From: Tragulus kanchil
Lineage: Eukaryota; Chordata; Mammalia; Artiodactyla; Tragulidae
Assembly: GCA_022376925.1 (NCBI GenBank)
Contig: JAIOJX010000026.1
Span: 252,151,330 to 252,215,329 of the forward strand
DNA length: 64,000 nt
Direction of reading: 5' to 3'
This document shows positions 43,746 to 55,672 of this stretch, piece by piece. The notes beneath the pieces are model-generated. The model worked only from the letters and a program-made list of their open reading frames with translations. It did not search any database and was not told where the DNA came from. A program made the translations under genes and the position numbers. Position 1 is the stretch's first letter. Each line of letters begins with the position of its first letter.

Positions 43746-44826
43746 TAAAATCTACCAGTCTTCTTTAGATAGATCACAATTTGGGTCTCAATAATAGCAT
43801 AGACCATGTTCTACATAAATCCATAGCAGTCTAGTTTCCTTGGGTCAAAGTGCAGTCCAGCTCCTTCATTTTCTTATTGTCCTTGTGTTTTTTAACATGA
43901 GGTTTGTCAAAAGCAGTGTCTCATGTTTGAACTCAAGATAAAAATATATGAACAGTCTTTCCTGACCATGACAGATTACCACAACTCAGTCTACTTGCTT
44001 TCCCAAGACCTTCTTAATCTTTTATCACACTTTCAATTGTGCATTTTGTTCTTTTCTAGGTGATAGGACATAGAGAAGTATTATTAAATCAAGCTTCCCT
44101 TGTAGCTCAGCTGGTAAAGAATCTGCCTGCAATGTAGGAGACACCAGTTCAATTCCTGGGTCAGAAGATCCTGGAGAAGGGTTAGGCTACCCACTCCAGT
44201 ATTCCTGCCTGGAGAATTCCATGGCTTATCCATGGGTCACAAAGGGTTGGACATGACTGAGCGACTTTTTCAATCTGTCATAGGTCTAATTAGATATTCT
44301 TTCTCCTTTTTTTTCTTCTTTAAATTATTTATTTGGCTGTGCTAGATCTTAGTTTCGGCATGTTGGATCTAGTTCCCTGACCAGAGATCAAACCAGGGCC
44401 CCAGTACATTGGGAACACAGGCCACCAGAGAAATCCATTTTGTTCTTGATTCAGTCACAGTAGTTTGAATCTTACAGGAATTTGTCCATTAGCACCCAAT
44501 TTATCTATTTGGTTAGCATTTGCTTGTTCATAGTATTCACTTAAAATCTCTTTTTATTTCTATAAAATCAGTAGCAATGTCCCCTCTTTCGTTCCTGACT
44601 CTAATAATTTGAATCTTCTCAGCTGATTCAGCCAAAGCTTTGTCAATTTTGTTGATCTTTCCAAGAACGAATTTTTTACTTTCTCTATCCTCTTGTTCAT
44701 TAATTTCCACTCTAATTATTTCCTACCTCCTGTTTATTATTTAGTTTGCTCTTCTTTTTTCCATTGGAAGATTATGTTATTGATTTGTGATCTTTTTTCT
44801 GTATATAGGATTAACAACTATAAATA

Positions 44827-47173
44827 GCCCCCTTTGGCTAAAGCCCTGTAATTCTTTGTATTAATAAAATCTACCAGTCTTCTTTAGATAGATCACAATT
44901 TGGGTCTCAATAATAGCATAGACCATGTTCTACATAAATCCATAGCAGTCTAGTTTCCTTGGGTCAAAGTGCAGTCCAGCTCCTTCATTTTCTTATTGTC
45001 CTTGTGTTTTTTAACATGAGGTTTGTCAAAAGCAGTGTCTCATGTTTGAACTCAAGATAAAAATATATGAACAGTCTTTCCTGACCATGACAGATTACCA
45101 CAACTCAGTCTACTTGCTTTCCCAAGACCTTCTTAATCTTTTATCACACTTTCAATTGTGCATTTTTGTTCTTTTCTAGGTGATAGGACATAGAGAAGTA
45201 AGATATTAAGTCCTACTAAGCCTATTTTTATCCTTTAATCCAATGGTTAAATAGCCAGTCTGTGAGTATCAGGATAGTCTAACATACGGGATAATGTCAA
45301 TGAACTCCAGTCTTTGAGTGACTTAAAATAAGAAAAGGTTATTTTTTATTTTATGTGTCCACTGTAAATTGGTAGGGAATTATGTTCAGTGAAGTTAATC
45401 AGGGGCCTGGGCTAAAAAAAAAAAAACCATGAATCATTCTGAGTGCTTAATAGTAACTATGCCAGAGGGAAGAGAGAAATTAAATACTTAACCAACAAGA
45501 TACACATGATTCTTACATTCAGCTCTTTGACGAAACTAGTTTGTCAAATGGTCTCACTCAACCTCAAGGGGTATAGGAAATACAATTCCGTCATGTGCCT
45601 AGGAAGATGGAAAGCTGGACTAAGTCTTTGATTTTATGGTATTAATGACTATACCAGATGGCAGATGCTGTCCCTTTAGGAAATGAGATCAAAGTTAGAA
45701 TCCCCTTGAAAGGGAACGAGATCAAAGTTAAAATGCCACAGGAAGGCAATCTGGAGAATTACAAAGAAGTTTCACTTTGTATCAGATAATCCATTCTTTT
45801 TGACCTCTTTAGTTCAGCTGGGACCTCTTAGGTATTGTATTATACAGCCTCTTTAACATATCCCAGAAAGCAGCTGTACTCTATCAGAAGATAACTAGGC
45901 TGCAAGATAGGATTATAAAGCAATATAACTACATATTATGTATTGAAATACAGACAATAAACACTATCCTTTTCAAAAGCAATCATTTAACATATCCCAA
46001 AAGCCCCTTTGGCTAAAGCCCTGTAATTCTTTGTATTAATAAAATCTACCAGTCTTCTTTAGATAGATCACAATTTGGGTCTCAATAATAGCATAGACCA
46101 TGTTCTACATAAATCCATAGCAGTCTAGTTTCCTTGGGTCAAAGTGCAGTCCAGCTCCTTCATTTTCTTATTGTCCTTGTGTTTTTTAACATGAGGTTTG
46201 TCAAAAGCAGTGTCTCATGTTTGAACTCAAGATAAAATATATGAACAGTCTTTCCTGACCATGACAGATTACCACAACTCAGTCTACTTGCTTTCCCAAG
46301 ACCTTCTTAATCTTTTATCACACTTTCAATTGTGCATTTTTGTTCTTTTCTAGGTGATAGGACATAGAGAAGTAAGATATTAAGTCCTACTAAGCCTATT
46401 TTTATCCTTTAATCCAATGGTTAAATAGCCAGTCTGTGAGTATCAGGATAGTCTAACATACGGGATAATGTCAATGAACTCCAGTCTTTGAGTGACTTAA
46501 AATAAGAAAAGGTTATTTTTTATTTTATGTGTCCACTGTAAATTGGTAGGGAATTATGTTCAGTGAAGTTAATCAGGGGCCTGGGCTAAAAAAAAAAAAA
46601 CCATGAATCATTCTGAGTGCTTAATAGTAACTATGCCAGAGGGAAGAGAGAAATTAAATACTTAACCAACAAGATACACATGATTCTTACATTCAGCTCT
46701 TTGACGAAACTAGTTTGTCAAATGGTCTCACTCAACCTCAAGGGGTATAGGAAATACAATTCCGTCATGTGCCTAGGAAGATGGAAAGCTGGACTAAGTC
46801 TTTGATTTTATGGTATTAATGACTATACCAGATGGCAGATGCTGTCCCTTTAGGAAATGAGATCAAAGTTAGAATCCCCTTGAAAGGGAACGAGATCAAA
46901 GTTAAAATGCCACAGGAAGGCAATCTGGAGAATTACAAAGAAGTTTCACTTTGTATCAGATAATCCATTCTTTTTGACCTCTTTAGTTCAGCTGGGACCT
47001 CTTAGGTATTGTATTATACAGCCTCTTTAACATATCCCAGAAAGCAGCTGTACTCTATCAGAAGATAACTAGGCTGCAAGATAGGATTATAAAGCAATAT
47101 AACTACATATTTTATGAAATATAATCTGACACATACAGACAATAAACACTATCCTTTTCAAAAGCAATCATTT
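44827..47173 (+). repeat. Tandem duplication 11 (unit about 1.17 kb), overlaps duplication 10
   Basis: 44827-45988 recurs at 46003-47173. A short internal stretch differs (attatgtattgaaatacag against attttatgaaatataatctg..cag). The 'ctttggctaaagccctgtaa' segment is thus present three times (43711, 44832, 46007). Confidence 0.92.
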
Positions 47174-47500
47174 GGGAAATTCAAACATGTATTCTAGCAT
47201 AGCTGTTACCTCAAAGGTATTTAGAATTGGATTTAGGCATCGCTTTCAGAGTATGGCTCATCCTTTTGAATATCTTCCTTAATCGGAAGGCTTTATTGAC
47301 AAAGTCTTATTGGGTACCTTTAATAGATGAGGCATTATACTAGATACTGTTTAGTGTTTTAAAATGTGTAAGACACAATCTCTTGAGGAACTGAGTCAGG
47401 TGAGAGTGGGAGTCTGTAACAGCAATACCCTTAGTTATTAGAGATATGAATTCTAGATGGTCACAGAAATTTTGAGTGGATGAGTAAGAAAACCAATTAA
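47174..47500. other. Intergenic, nothing recognised
   Basis: No repeat or exon recognised. Confidence 0.4.
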
Positions 47501-47690
47501 TGGATTTCCCTGGTGACCCAGTGGCTAAGACTCCAAGCTCCCAATGCAGGAGACCTGGCTTTGATCCTTGATCAGGGAACTACATCCCACATGCCACAAC
47601 TAAGTCTGCATGCCACAAATGAAAGATACTGCAGGCCACAACTAAAGATCCCACATGCTGCAACTAAGACCCAGCCCAGCTAAATAACTA
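47501..47690 (+). mobile_element. tRNA-derived SINE (CHR/SINE2 type)
   Basis: 'tggatttccctggtgaccca', 'tttgatccttgatcaggga' and 'caactaagacccagcccagct', with ladder-like 'cacaactaag' repeats in the body. Confidence 0.82.
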
Positions 47691-47698
47691 TATATTAC

Positions 47699-47999
47699 AA
47701 AAGACAATTACCAGGCTTCCCTGGTGGTCCAGTGGGTAAAGAGTCCGCCTTGCAGTGCAAGGGGCACCGGCTCGATCCCTGGCACAGGAAGATCCCACGT
47801 GCCGTAGAGCAGCTGGACCGGTGTGTCCAATTTCGAGCCAGTGCTCATGAGAGCATTCAACCAGAACCAGTGCTCTGCGACTGAGAGAGGCCACTGCGTT
47901 GGGAGGCCCACACAGGCCAAAGAATTAAGACGGATGAAAATAAATAAATGAAGAACCAATAAAAGAGGCCAAAATTTTTTTTTAAAAAAGATAATTACC
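47699..47999 (+). mobile_element. Family B SINE, short form
   Basis: aaaagacaattacc (47699-47712) and aaaagataattacc (47986-47999) flank it. The tail reads 'ccaataaaagaggccaaaat' instead of the GC-rich extension. The gcgcatgcgc block has been replaced by 'catgagagcattcaaccaga'. Confidence 0.88.
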
Positions 48000-48544
48000 T
48001 ATTCATATAATAAAATCATGTTAATAAACACATGACTCATGAAATGTGCAGAATTCTAATCAGATGATGGCTAGAAATAATTTTAAATAGAACTGGAAAA
48101 TATGATAATCAAAAAGACTGAGATATTACAGTTTCCTGGGAGCAAAAAAAAAATGGGGAGAAGCATGATGGAAGAGAGAAAAAGGGGAGTTTGAGGGGTA
48201 AAATGTACAGCTTGGTATGTATTGCCTAGGAAGGAATTGTCAGAGAGACTCCATTTTAGTTTGCTGTGTTGTGGAGAAGGGCTGCTATGCCTTCCCTTAC
48301 CAAGCATCGATAAAACACTCCCAACTATACATCTCATTGTCATTGGGTTGACTCTCTGTGCTCACTTAGTATATTCCAGATAATTCAGTCTCTTTCTTAG
48401 GTATCATCACACTGGAAACCTGAGAGGCTACTTTAGTTAGTACTGATAGAGAGGAATTTCTCCTATTATAATGTTAATATTCTGATTTATGCTTTACTTA
48501 ATAAGATATTCTGGTGTAGGCTTTACTTACAAAGGCAACCCTGA
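48000..48544. other. Intergenic, nothing recognised
   Basis: No exon or repeat recognised. Confidence 0.4.
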
Positions 48545-50706
48545 GTCTGATCAACTTTGGAGGTTGTGGTAAAATCGTATCTAGGCCTAAAAGAAAGTAG
48601 TGTGACTTCATAGCTTAGTAATCACAGTATGGCTCAGGGCCAGATGACTGAATTCTAGTTTTGACAACTAGCTGTGTAACCAAACATTTATAAGCCTTTG
48701 TTTCCTCATATGTCATATATCTTATAGGACTGTTCTGAAGATTAAACAAAATGCTGCACATGCACTATTTAGCCTAATGTTATATACATTAGCATCACGT
48801 TCTCTGTGCAATTGCAATAGGCATGATATCTCAGGGCAAGGCAAGCACAAAGAAATTCTTTGAAGGGCCGCCAAGAAGCTCAACTTTTACTGGGTAGGAG
48901 CACGCATACATATATAATTTGTTATAATGGCTCTGATAGTAACAAAATTCGACAGGAGTAAAAAGTAACTGACACGTGGAGGTTGAAGGTAGCATAGAGT
49001 AGAGGAAAGCACAGACAGATGTTGGGTAGATATGTATTATGCTCTGAAGTAATTTGTGGGATGAGAAGACAATACAGGGAAGAGAGAATGGAGTTAGGAT
49101 AGGAGGAAAGACTACAAATAGGCTGAGTCTAGCTCCAAAAAGCTATAATGCTGCACAAATACAAAGGGACTGACAGAAACAGATTTCTGTTTAAGATGGA
49201 AGAGTGGTGGACCAAAGGGAGACGTCTAGACTGATTTCAAAATTTATGACAACAATAGAAAAGTTCAATGGAAAAGAAGAGAGAACACAGAAATAAACCC
49301 TCACATACGTAGTCAAATGATTTTCAACATGGTTGTCAAGATCATTAAAAGGGGAAAGGAGTTTTTTCAACAAATGTTAGAGTAAAAAATGGATATTCAC
49401 ATGCAAAATAATGAAGCTAGAGGCACTTAAAATGCCATGTACAAAAATTAGGTCAAAAGAGATCAAAGACCTAACTATAAGAATAAAAATACTAGAAGAA
49501 AACCTAGGGAGAATGATTACAACATTGGATTTGCAATGATTTCTTTCATAGGACACAAAAACATAAACAAAAGAAAACATAAATTGGGCTATATCAGAAT
49601 TGTAAGTCTCTTTTGTATAACCCCCATGGAAGAAAAAAAGTCTGATCAACTTTGGAGGTTGTGGTAAAATCGTATCTAGGCCTAAAAGAAAGTAGTGTGA
49701 CTTCATAGCTTAGTAATCACAGTATGGCTCAGGGCCAGATGACTGAATTCTAGTTTTGACAACTAGCTGTGTAACCAAACATTTATAAGCCTTTGTTTCC
49801 TCATATGTCATATATCTTATAGGACTGTTCTGAAGATTAAACAAAATGCTGCACATGCACTATTTAGCCTAATGTTATATACATTAGCATCACGTTCTCT
49901 GTGCAATTGCAATAGGCATGATATCTCAGGGCAAGGCAAGCACAAAGAAATTCTTTGAAGGGCCGCCAAGAAGCTCAACTTTTACTGGGTAGGAGCACGC
50001 ATACATATATAATTTGTTATAATGGCTCTGATAGTAACAAAATTCGACAGGAGTAAAAAGTAACTGACACGTGGAGGTTGAAGGTAGCATAGAGTAGAGG
50101 AAAGCACAGACAGATGTTGGGTAGATATGTATTATGCTCTGAAGTAATTTGTGGGATGAGAAGACAATACAGGGAAGAGAGAATGGAGTTAGGATAGGAG
50201 GAAAGACTACAAATAGGCTGAGTCTAGCTCCAAAAAGCTATAATGCTGCACAAATACAAAGGGACTGACAGAAACAGATTTCTGTTTAAGATGGAAGAGT
50301 GGTGGACCAAAGGGAGACGTCTAGACTGATTTCAAAATTTATGACAACAATAGAAAAGTTCAATGGAAAAGAAGAGAGAACACAGAAATAAACCCTCACA
50401 TACGTAGTCAAATGATTTTCAACATGGTTGTCAAGATCATTAAAAGGGGAAAGGAGTTTTTTCAACAAATGTTAGAGTAAAAAATGGATATTCACATGCA
50501 AAATAATGAAGCTAGAGGCACTTAAAATGCCATGTACAAAAATTAGGTCAAAAGAGATCAAAGACCTAACTATAAGAATAAAAATACTAGAAGAAAACCT
50601 AGGGAGAATGATTACAACATTGGATTTGCAATGATTTCTTTCATAGGACACAAAAACATAAACAAAAGAAAACATAAATTGGGCTATATCAGAATTGTAA
50701 GTCTCT
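48545..50706 (+). repeat. Tandem duplication 12 (unit 1095 bp)
   Basis: 48545-49611 recurs at 49640-50706. The joint 49612-49639 includes a run related to 'ccccatggaagaaa', which occurs downstream at 50746-50761 ('ccccatggaatggaagaaa'). The joint thus appears to be a deleted version of the true continuation. Confidence 0.93.
48650..48790 (+). repeat. MIR fragment, repeated at +1095
   Basis: MIR 3' to core pattern: 'actgaattctagttttgaca', 'agctgtgtaacc', 'gcctttgtttcctcat' and 'gattaaacaaaatgctgcac'. Confidence 0.7.
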
Positions 50707-51700
50707 ATGTATCAAAGAAAATAACCAACAGAGTGAAAAGGCACCCCATGGAATGGAAGAAACTGTTGGTAAATCAATTTGCGTCTTAGAAAGTTTGTTA
50801 ATATTCAGAATATATCAAGAACTCTTGTAATTCAACAAAACAACTTGATTCTAAAATGGTGAAAAGACTTGACATTTCTCCAAAGATGTGCAGGAAAGTC
50901 AACTAGCACATGAAAAGATGCTTAACAACACTAATCACCATGGAAATGCAAATCAAAACCACGAGAGCTACCACATTATACCTATTATGATGCTGCTATC
51001 AAAAACCAAAAGAAACAAACAAGTGTTGGCAAAGATGTGGAGAAACTGGAAACTTGTGTGTCAGTGAAAGAAATGTAAAGTGGTGGAGCCGCTATAAAAA
51101 TATGGTGGTTCCTAAAAAAATTAAAAACAGGATTACCATATGATTCAGCAATTTCATTCTAGGTATAACCCAAAAGAATTGAAAGCAGTTTCAAAGAGTT
51201 ATTTGTACACCCACATTCATGGTGGCATCACCCACAATAAAGAGTGGAAGCAACCCAAATGTCCATCAATAGAAAAATAAATAAAATGAGGTCTCTCTCT
51301 CTCTCTATATATATATACACACACATACACAAAGATATTATCCAGACTTAAATGGAAATTCTGAGGCATGGTACAACATTGTTAATTTTTGAAAGACACA
51401 TTAAGTGAAATAAACCAGGCACAAAAAGACAAACACTGTTAAGATACTGCTTACATGAGGTACATGAAGTAAACAAATGTATAAAGATCGGAAGTTTTAA
51501 TAAAATGGTGGTTGCCAGGGGCTGAGAGGAGGAGGGAATGAGTAGTTACTGTGCAATGGATATAGAGTTTTGCAAGATGAAAAGGGTTCTGGAATGGAGA
51601 GTGGTGATGGATGCGCATCAACATGGATGTACTGAGTACCACTGAACTGTACACGTAAAAGCGATAAAGATAGTGTATACTTAACCACATTTTTTTTTTT
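49190..51700 (+). mobile_element. Old L1 3' region
   Basis: A-rich plus strand with the L1 ORF2 C-terminal course: 'aacaccgaaataaaccctcac'-like at 49280, 'accaacagagtgaaaaggca' at 50724, 'accatggaaatgcaaatcaaa' at 50937, 'gcaacccaaatgtccatcaa' at 51250, then a 3' UTR ending near 51690. Heavily mutated, and duplication 12 repeats its 5' part. Confidence 0.75.
51293..51331 (+). repeat. Compound (CT)n(AT)n(AC)n microsatellite
   Basis: Short adjacent CT, TA and CA tracts at the usual microsatellite position of L1 3' fragments. Confidence 0.85.
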
Positions 51701-52138
51701 AAAAAGGATGACTTGAAAAAATGAGATACTGGTTCTATGCAAATGATGAAACCTAAACCAGTTTACTGGCAGTGAGAATGGAAAAATGGAAATGAATGTG
51801 CATCATAGAAATTTTACAGGAAGATTCTTCAGGGTGTCATGGAGAGATGGGTAAAGTGAGAAGCCAAAAGGAATTCTGAAGTTTCCTACCTTGGGTGGCT
51901 ATATGCATGTTACTGTTAACCACAGTATGAAATACAGGGGAAAGAGCATGTGCGAAAAGAAGCAAGACAATGTGATCAATTGTAGATGAGTTGATTTTGT
52001 GTTATCTCTCTCATGTTCTAAGATACAGTTTGAGGTCAAAGAAGGTCATAGTGTATATTTACCAATACAGAAATCACTGATGATAAGTAAGCCTGAGGTT
52101 TTCTAACCTCTAGAAGACTCTTTTCTAATGAACGGTTT
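51701..52138. other. Intergenic, nothing recognised
   Basis: No repeat or exon recognised. Confidence 0.4.
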
Positions 52139-52507
52139 TATGCTGTTTTTATTTTTATTTTTAAACATTTATTTATTTATTTTTGGGTGCAGTGCGGTGG
52201 GGCGGGGATGGGATGGAGAGGGAGGGGAGCAGGTGGGCCACTTCTATTGGTCTTTCATTTGTCTATTTTCATCTATCTTTGTTCTTTGGTCCATGTGGGC
52301 CTCCCATCGCGGTGGCCTCTGTTGTCGCAGAGCACTGGCTCTGGGCGCATGCGCTCCAGAGCTCCCGCTCAGTAATTGGACACATCAGTCCAGCCGCTCC
52401 GCGGCACATGGGATCTTCCCAGGACAGGGATCGAACCGGCGCCCCTTGCACTGCAAAGTGGTGTCCTTACCCACTGGACCACCAGGGAAGCCCCTATGCT
52501 GTTTTTA
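52139..52507 (-). mobile_element. Family B SINE, long form, reverse
   Basis: tatgctgttttta at 52139-52151 and 52495-52507 is an exact target-site duplication. Complete copy: (ATTT)n tail at the left, GC-rich extension, gcgcatgcgc at 52345-52354, B box and head at the right. One of the best-preserved copies. Confidence 0.93.
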
Positions 52508-53290
52508 ATCATCTACATAATCTCAAGTGAATGGTACACATGCCAGTCATTATGATGCACAAAGAACTATTTTTAAAAATGCTATTGCTTTGTAAATTAG
52601 GCTTATCTCAAGCATGGCAACATGGAAATAACAAAACAACACTAAACATACTTATAGTGACAAGATTGGGAACCACTAGCAAGGTAGTGGAGACATCTAT
52701 ATGAAGATAAGTAAGGAATGTAACTTTCATTCCTCGTTCACATAAGGCACTGATCTGGGTTATCACACACTATTTTAAAAAGCTCCTTTCCATCTGTCTT
52801 TCATGTAATAGGACTGTTGATTTACCTTATGAATTTAGGCATATTTTACGCCAACATAGCACCAGTCCCATATTGAAAAACATCAACACCAAAGGATGAA
52901 CTGCAACAGAGATCCAATACCAGTGGAGGGTACTGCATCATATGCTATAAAGTGGTGAATAGATATAAATTATAGGTGAGATAGTGAAATTAAGACCGTA
53001 GCACATCTAGATATTAAATCTTTAGTGGAGGTAATTGTAAGGCCAACTTCATTTCTTACTCGTATTTCAGGAAGTGGAAACGTTTGTTGTAGCCTAACAT
53101 CTAAAAACATTTGCTTCGTATGTTTTGTTTAGTTGTCTGATTGATTGTTTACAGCAGGAGGCTAAAGATAATTCCAGTTCCTTCCTCATGTACAGAAGTG
53201 AAGCTAGTGTTCACTATTTTTTTTTTTTTTAATTTTGATTCCAAAGCAATGAAACCATTTCTAAATAAACTAGAAAGCATTCATCTCTTT
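52508..53290. other. Intergenic, nothing recognised
   Basis: No repeat or exon recognised. Confidence 0.4.
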
Positions 53291-53653
53291 AAAACTACCA
53301 TTTTGGGCTTCCCCTGGTGGTCCAGTGGATAAGGACACCGCCTTGCAATGCAAGGGGCGCCAGTTCGATCCCTGGTCTGGGAAGATCCCACGTGCTGTGG
53401 AGCGGCTGGACTGATGTGTCCAATTATCGAGCAGGAGCTCTGGAGCGCATGCGCCCAGAGCCAGAGCTCTGCAACAACAGACGCCACCGTGATGGGAGGC
53501 CCACAGGAGCCAAAGAACAAAGATGGATGAAAATAGAGAAATGAAAGATCTTAGAAGTGGCCCGCCCTCTGCCCTCCCTCCCCAACCCGACCCCTGCCCA
53601 AAAATAAATAAATAAATAAATCTTTAAAAAAAAAACAAAAAAACTACCATTTT
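53291..53653 (+). mobile_element. Family B SINE, long form
   Basis: aaaactaccatttt at 53291-53304 and 53640-53653, an exact 14-bp target-site duplication. Full head, gcgcatgcgc at 53445-53454, GC-rich extension and (AAAT)n tail. Opposite in direction to the copy 0.8 kb upstream. Confidence 0.94.
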
Positions 53654-55239
53654 AATATTATTCCATAATGATCAAAGTAGTTTTGGAATACTTCGGTGGG
53701 AAAAATGCATTCAAAATATGTTCAAAATAATCAAGAAAATCAGTCTCATCAAGTCCTGAGGAATTCTGTTTGAAGGCCAAAGACAAGTATTTGAGTTTCA
53801 ACTAAAGTTTACTAGGTTTGATGCCAATGAATAAATTACTTGGCCTTTTTGGTACTGATTTTTCTCATCTGTAAAATGGGCTGTATACTGTAGACCAGAC
53901 GAATGGAGTCAACTGTATGTTTTTAACAGAATTACTATACATACTATACTATATTCACTTTTACATTCTTCTCATGTAATTTACCAATACTAACATAGAT
54001 TTGCATGCTAATTTCTCATGGCTGAATAGAATCTGCCTTTTCTCCCACCAAAATTACTACTATATTCAAAACAATTGAGACTTACTATAATGAAGATATT
54101 CAGAAATCAATACTGAAAAAGGAGTTGTAAATATATTTGGAGAATAAAAAGAATCACTAAAGTAAGTATATACCTTTCAAAGTCTTCCATTGTTTGCATA
54201 CAATCCTGCCATGTCTCATTAGGCTTTGTTGATCTAATCTCGCTAAGATTTGCTTTCATCTCAGCACAAGGTTTATTCCCAACTGGCTATAAGCCTTAGG
54301 TGTCTCATGCACTACTGATTTCCTCTTCAAGATTCAACCACATGCTTTGATATCCCTTATCCTGACTATTAGGGATATTTTTTAGTTAAAGGACATGGTA
54401 AGGAGTTTGTTCAGGGAGAATAAGCACGATCTTAGAAATCCACTTGATACTTAATTTTTTTTTTTTAATTTCAAGAATGGACTACAACTTATAGTATATC
54501 CCACAATGCTTTTATTTAGTCATCCAAGTGAGAACAACCCAAATGATCTTTATGTGTGTGGTCAGGATAGACAAAGTATAAACAGATCTCAGATATGAAT
54601 TTTGCTACAGCCTCTCACTTGATATAATGTTAAGGTGCAAAATTCTCTTCTGGTGAAGGTCCAGAGGATCCAAATCATTTTTTCCTTTAACCCTGCATTT
54701 AGCCTACTATTTAGCCATCACACTTGCAAGGACTCTTTTTGTCATGGTAACTCATCAGGCTATAAAAGCCCCAACAATATCTGAGAACTTTCAACATTTT
54801 CTACTCACCTCCATTTACGTGAGCTTTTGCCTGCTCACCTCCTGAATGTTCTGTCTTCTGAGTATCACTAATTGAAAATAAAATTTAGGGCAGTTTTATA
54901 GTCCCTAAAAAGCAGACAGGATTAGATGAATATCTACATAAAATAAAAACTACAGAAAGTCAAGTCAAAGTTGAAACTGGTAATAAGATTAGAGAAACTG
55001 CTCCAGAGTCCTCAAAACATGGTATTCAAATTCAAAATCCATAATAAATTTTTACTGAAAAATAATCCAAATATTGAATATTGAGTGAGCAGTTAGGGAA
55101 GAATCCTCTTCCGTTACTCATAGGAGAATAAACCGACACAGTCATCTGGAGGGTGGTATGGCAACAGCACGGAAAGTAGGTGTGCACATCCCTAACAACT
55201 CGAGGATTCTCCCCTCTCCTAGAGAAACTCTCACCAGTC
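53654..55239. other. Intergenic, one MIR-like segment
   Basis: 53800-53900 resembles a MIR ('ttacttggcctttttggtac', 'ctcatctgtaaaatggg'). The remainder is unassigned, with no exon. Confidence 0.45.
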
Positions 55240-55672
55240 TCTTAGTTATCTATTGCCATGTAACAGATTACTCCAATCTGTGTGGCTTAAAACAACAACA
55301 AACACTTATTATTCTGTAGTTTCTATGGCTCAGGAACTCAGGAGGGTCTTGAGGGTCTTAAGGATCTCTTGTGAAGCTGCAGTCCAGATGTTGGCCGGTG
55401 TCATCTGCTTAACTTGAGCTGAAGGCTCCTTCTAAGACACTGCAGTCACATGGCTTCACACTGGCTGTCCCATAGGGCTGTCCCATAGGGCTGCTAGGGT
55501 GTCCTCACAGTACTGGAGATGGCTTTACCAGGAGTAAGTGATCCAAGAGAACAAGGTGGAAACAGCAATGTATTTATGACCTAGTCTGGGAATTCACACA
55601 TCACTTTGCCATATTATGTTGGTCATACAGGTGAAACCTGATGTGACATGGGAAGGCATTACACAAGGGTAT
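55240..55672 (+). repeat. Ancient interspersed repeat of the 'cttagttatctattgc' type
   Basis: 'tagttatctattgccatgta', 'ggcttaaaacaacaacaaac', 'gttggccggtgtcatctgct' and 'agagaacaaggtggaaac' follow a widespread old mammalian repeat that I recognise but cannot name with certainty. It contains a small local duplication (ctgtcccatagggctgtccc). Confidence 0.6.

Larger units (their letters stand above)
42959..45200 (+). repeat. Tandem duplication 10 (unit 1121 bp)
   Basis: 42959-44079 recurs at 44080-45200 with tiny indels (gatcccctgg against gatcctgg, and one T). The boundary ttattaaatcaagc falls in unique sequence just before a SINE. Confidence 0.93.
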
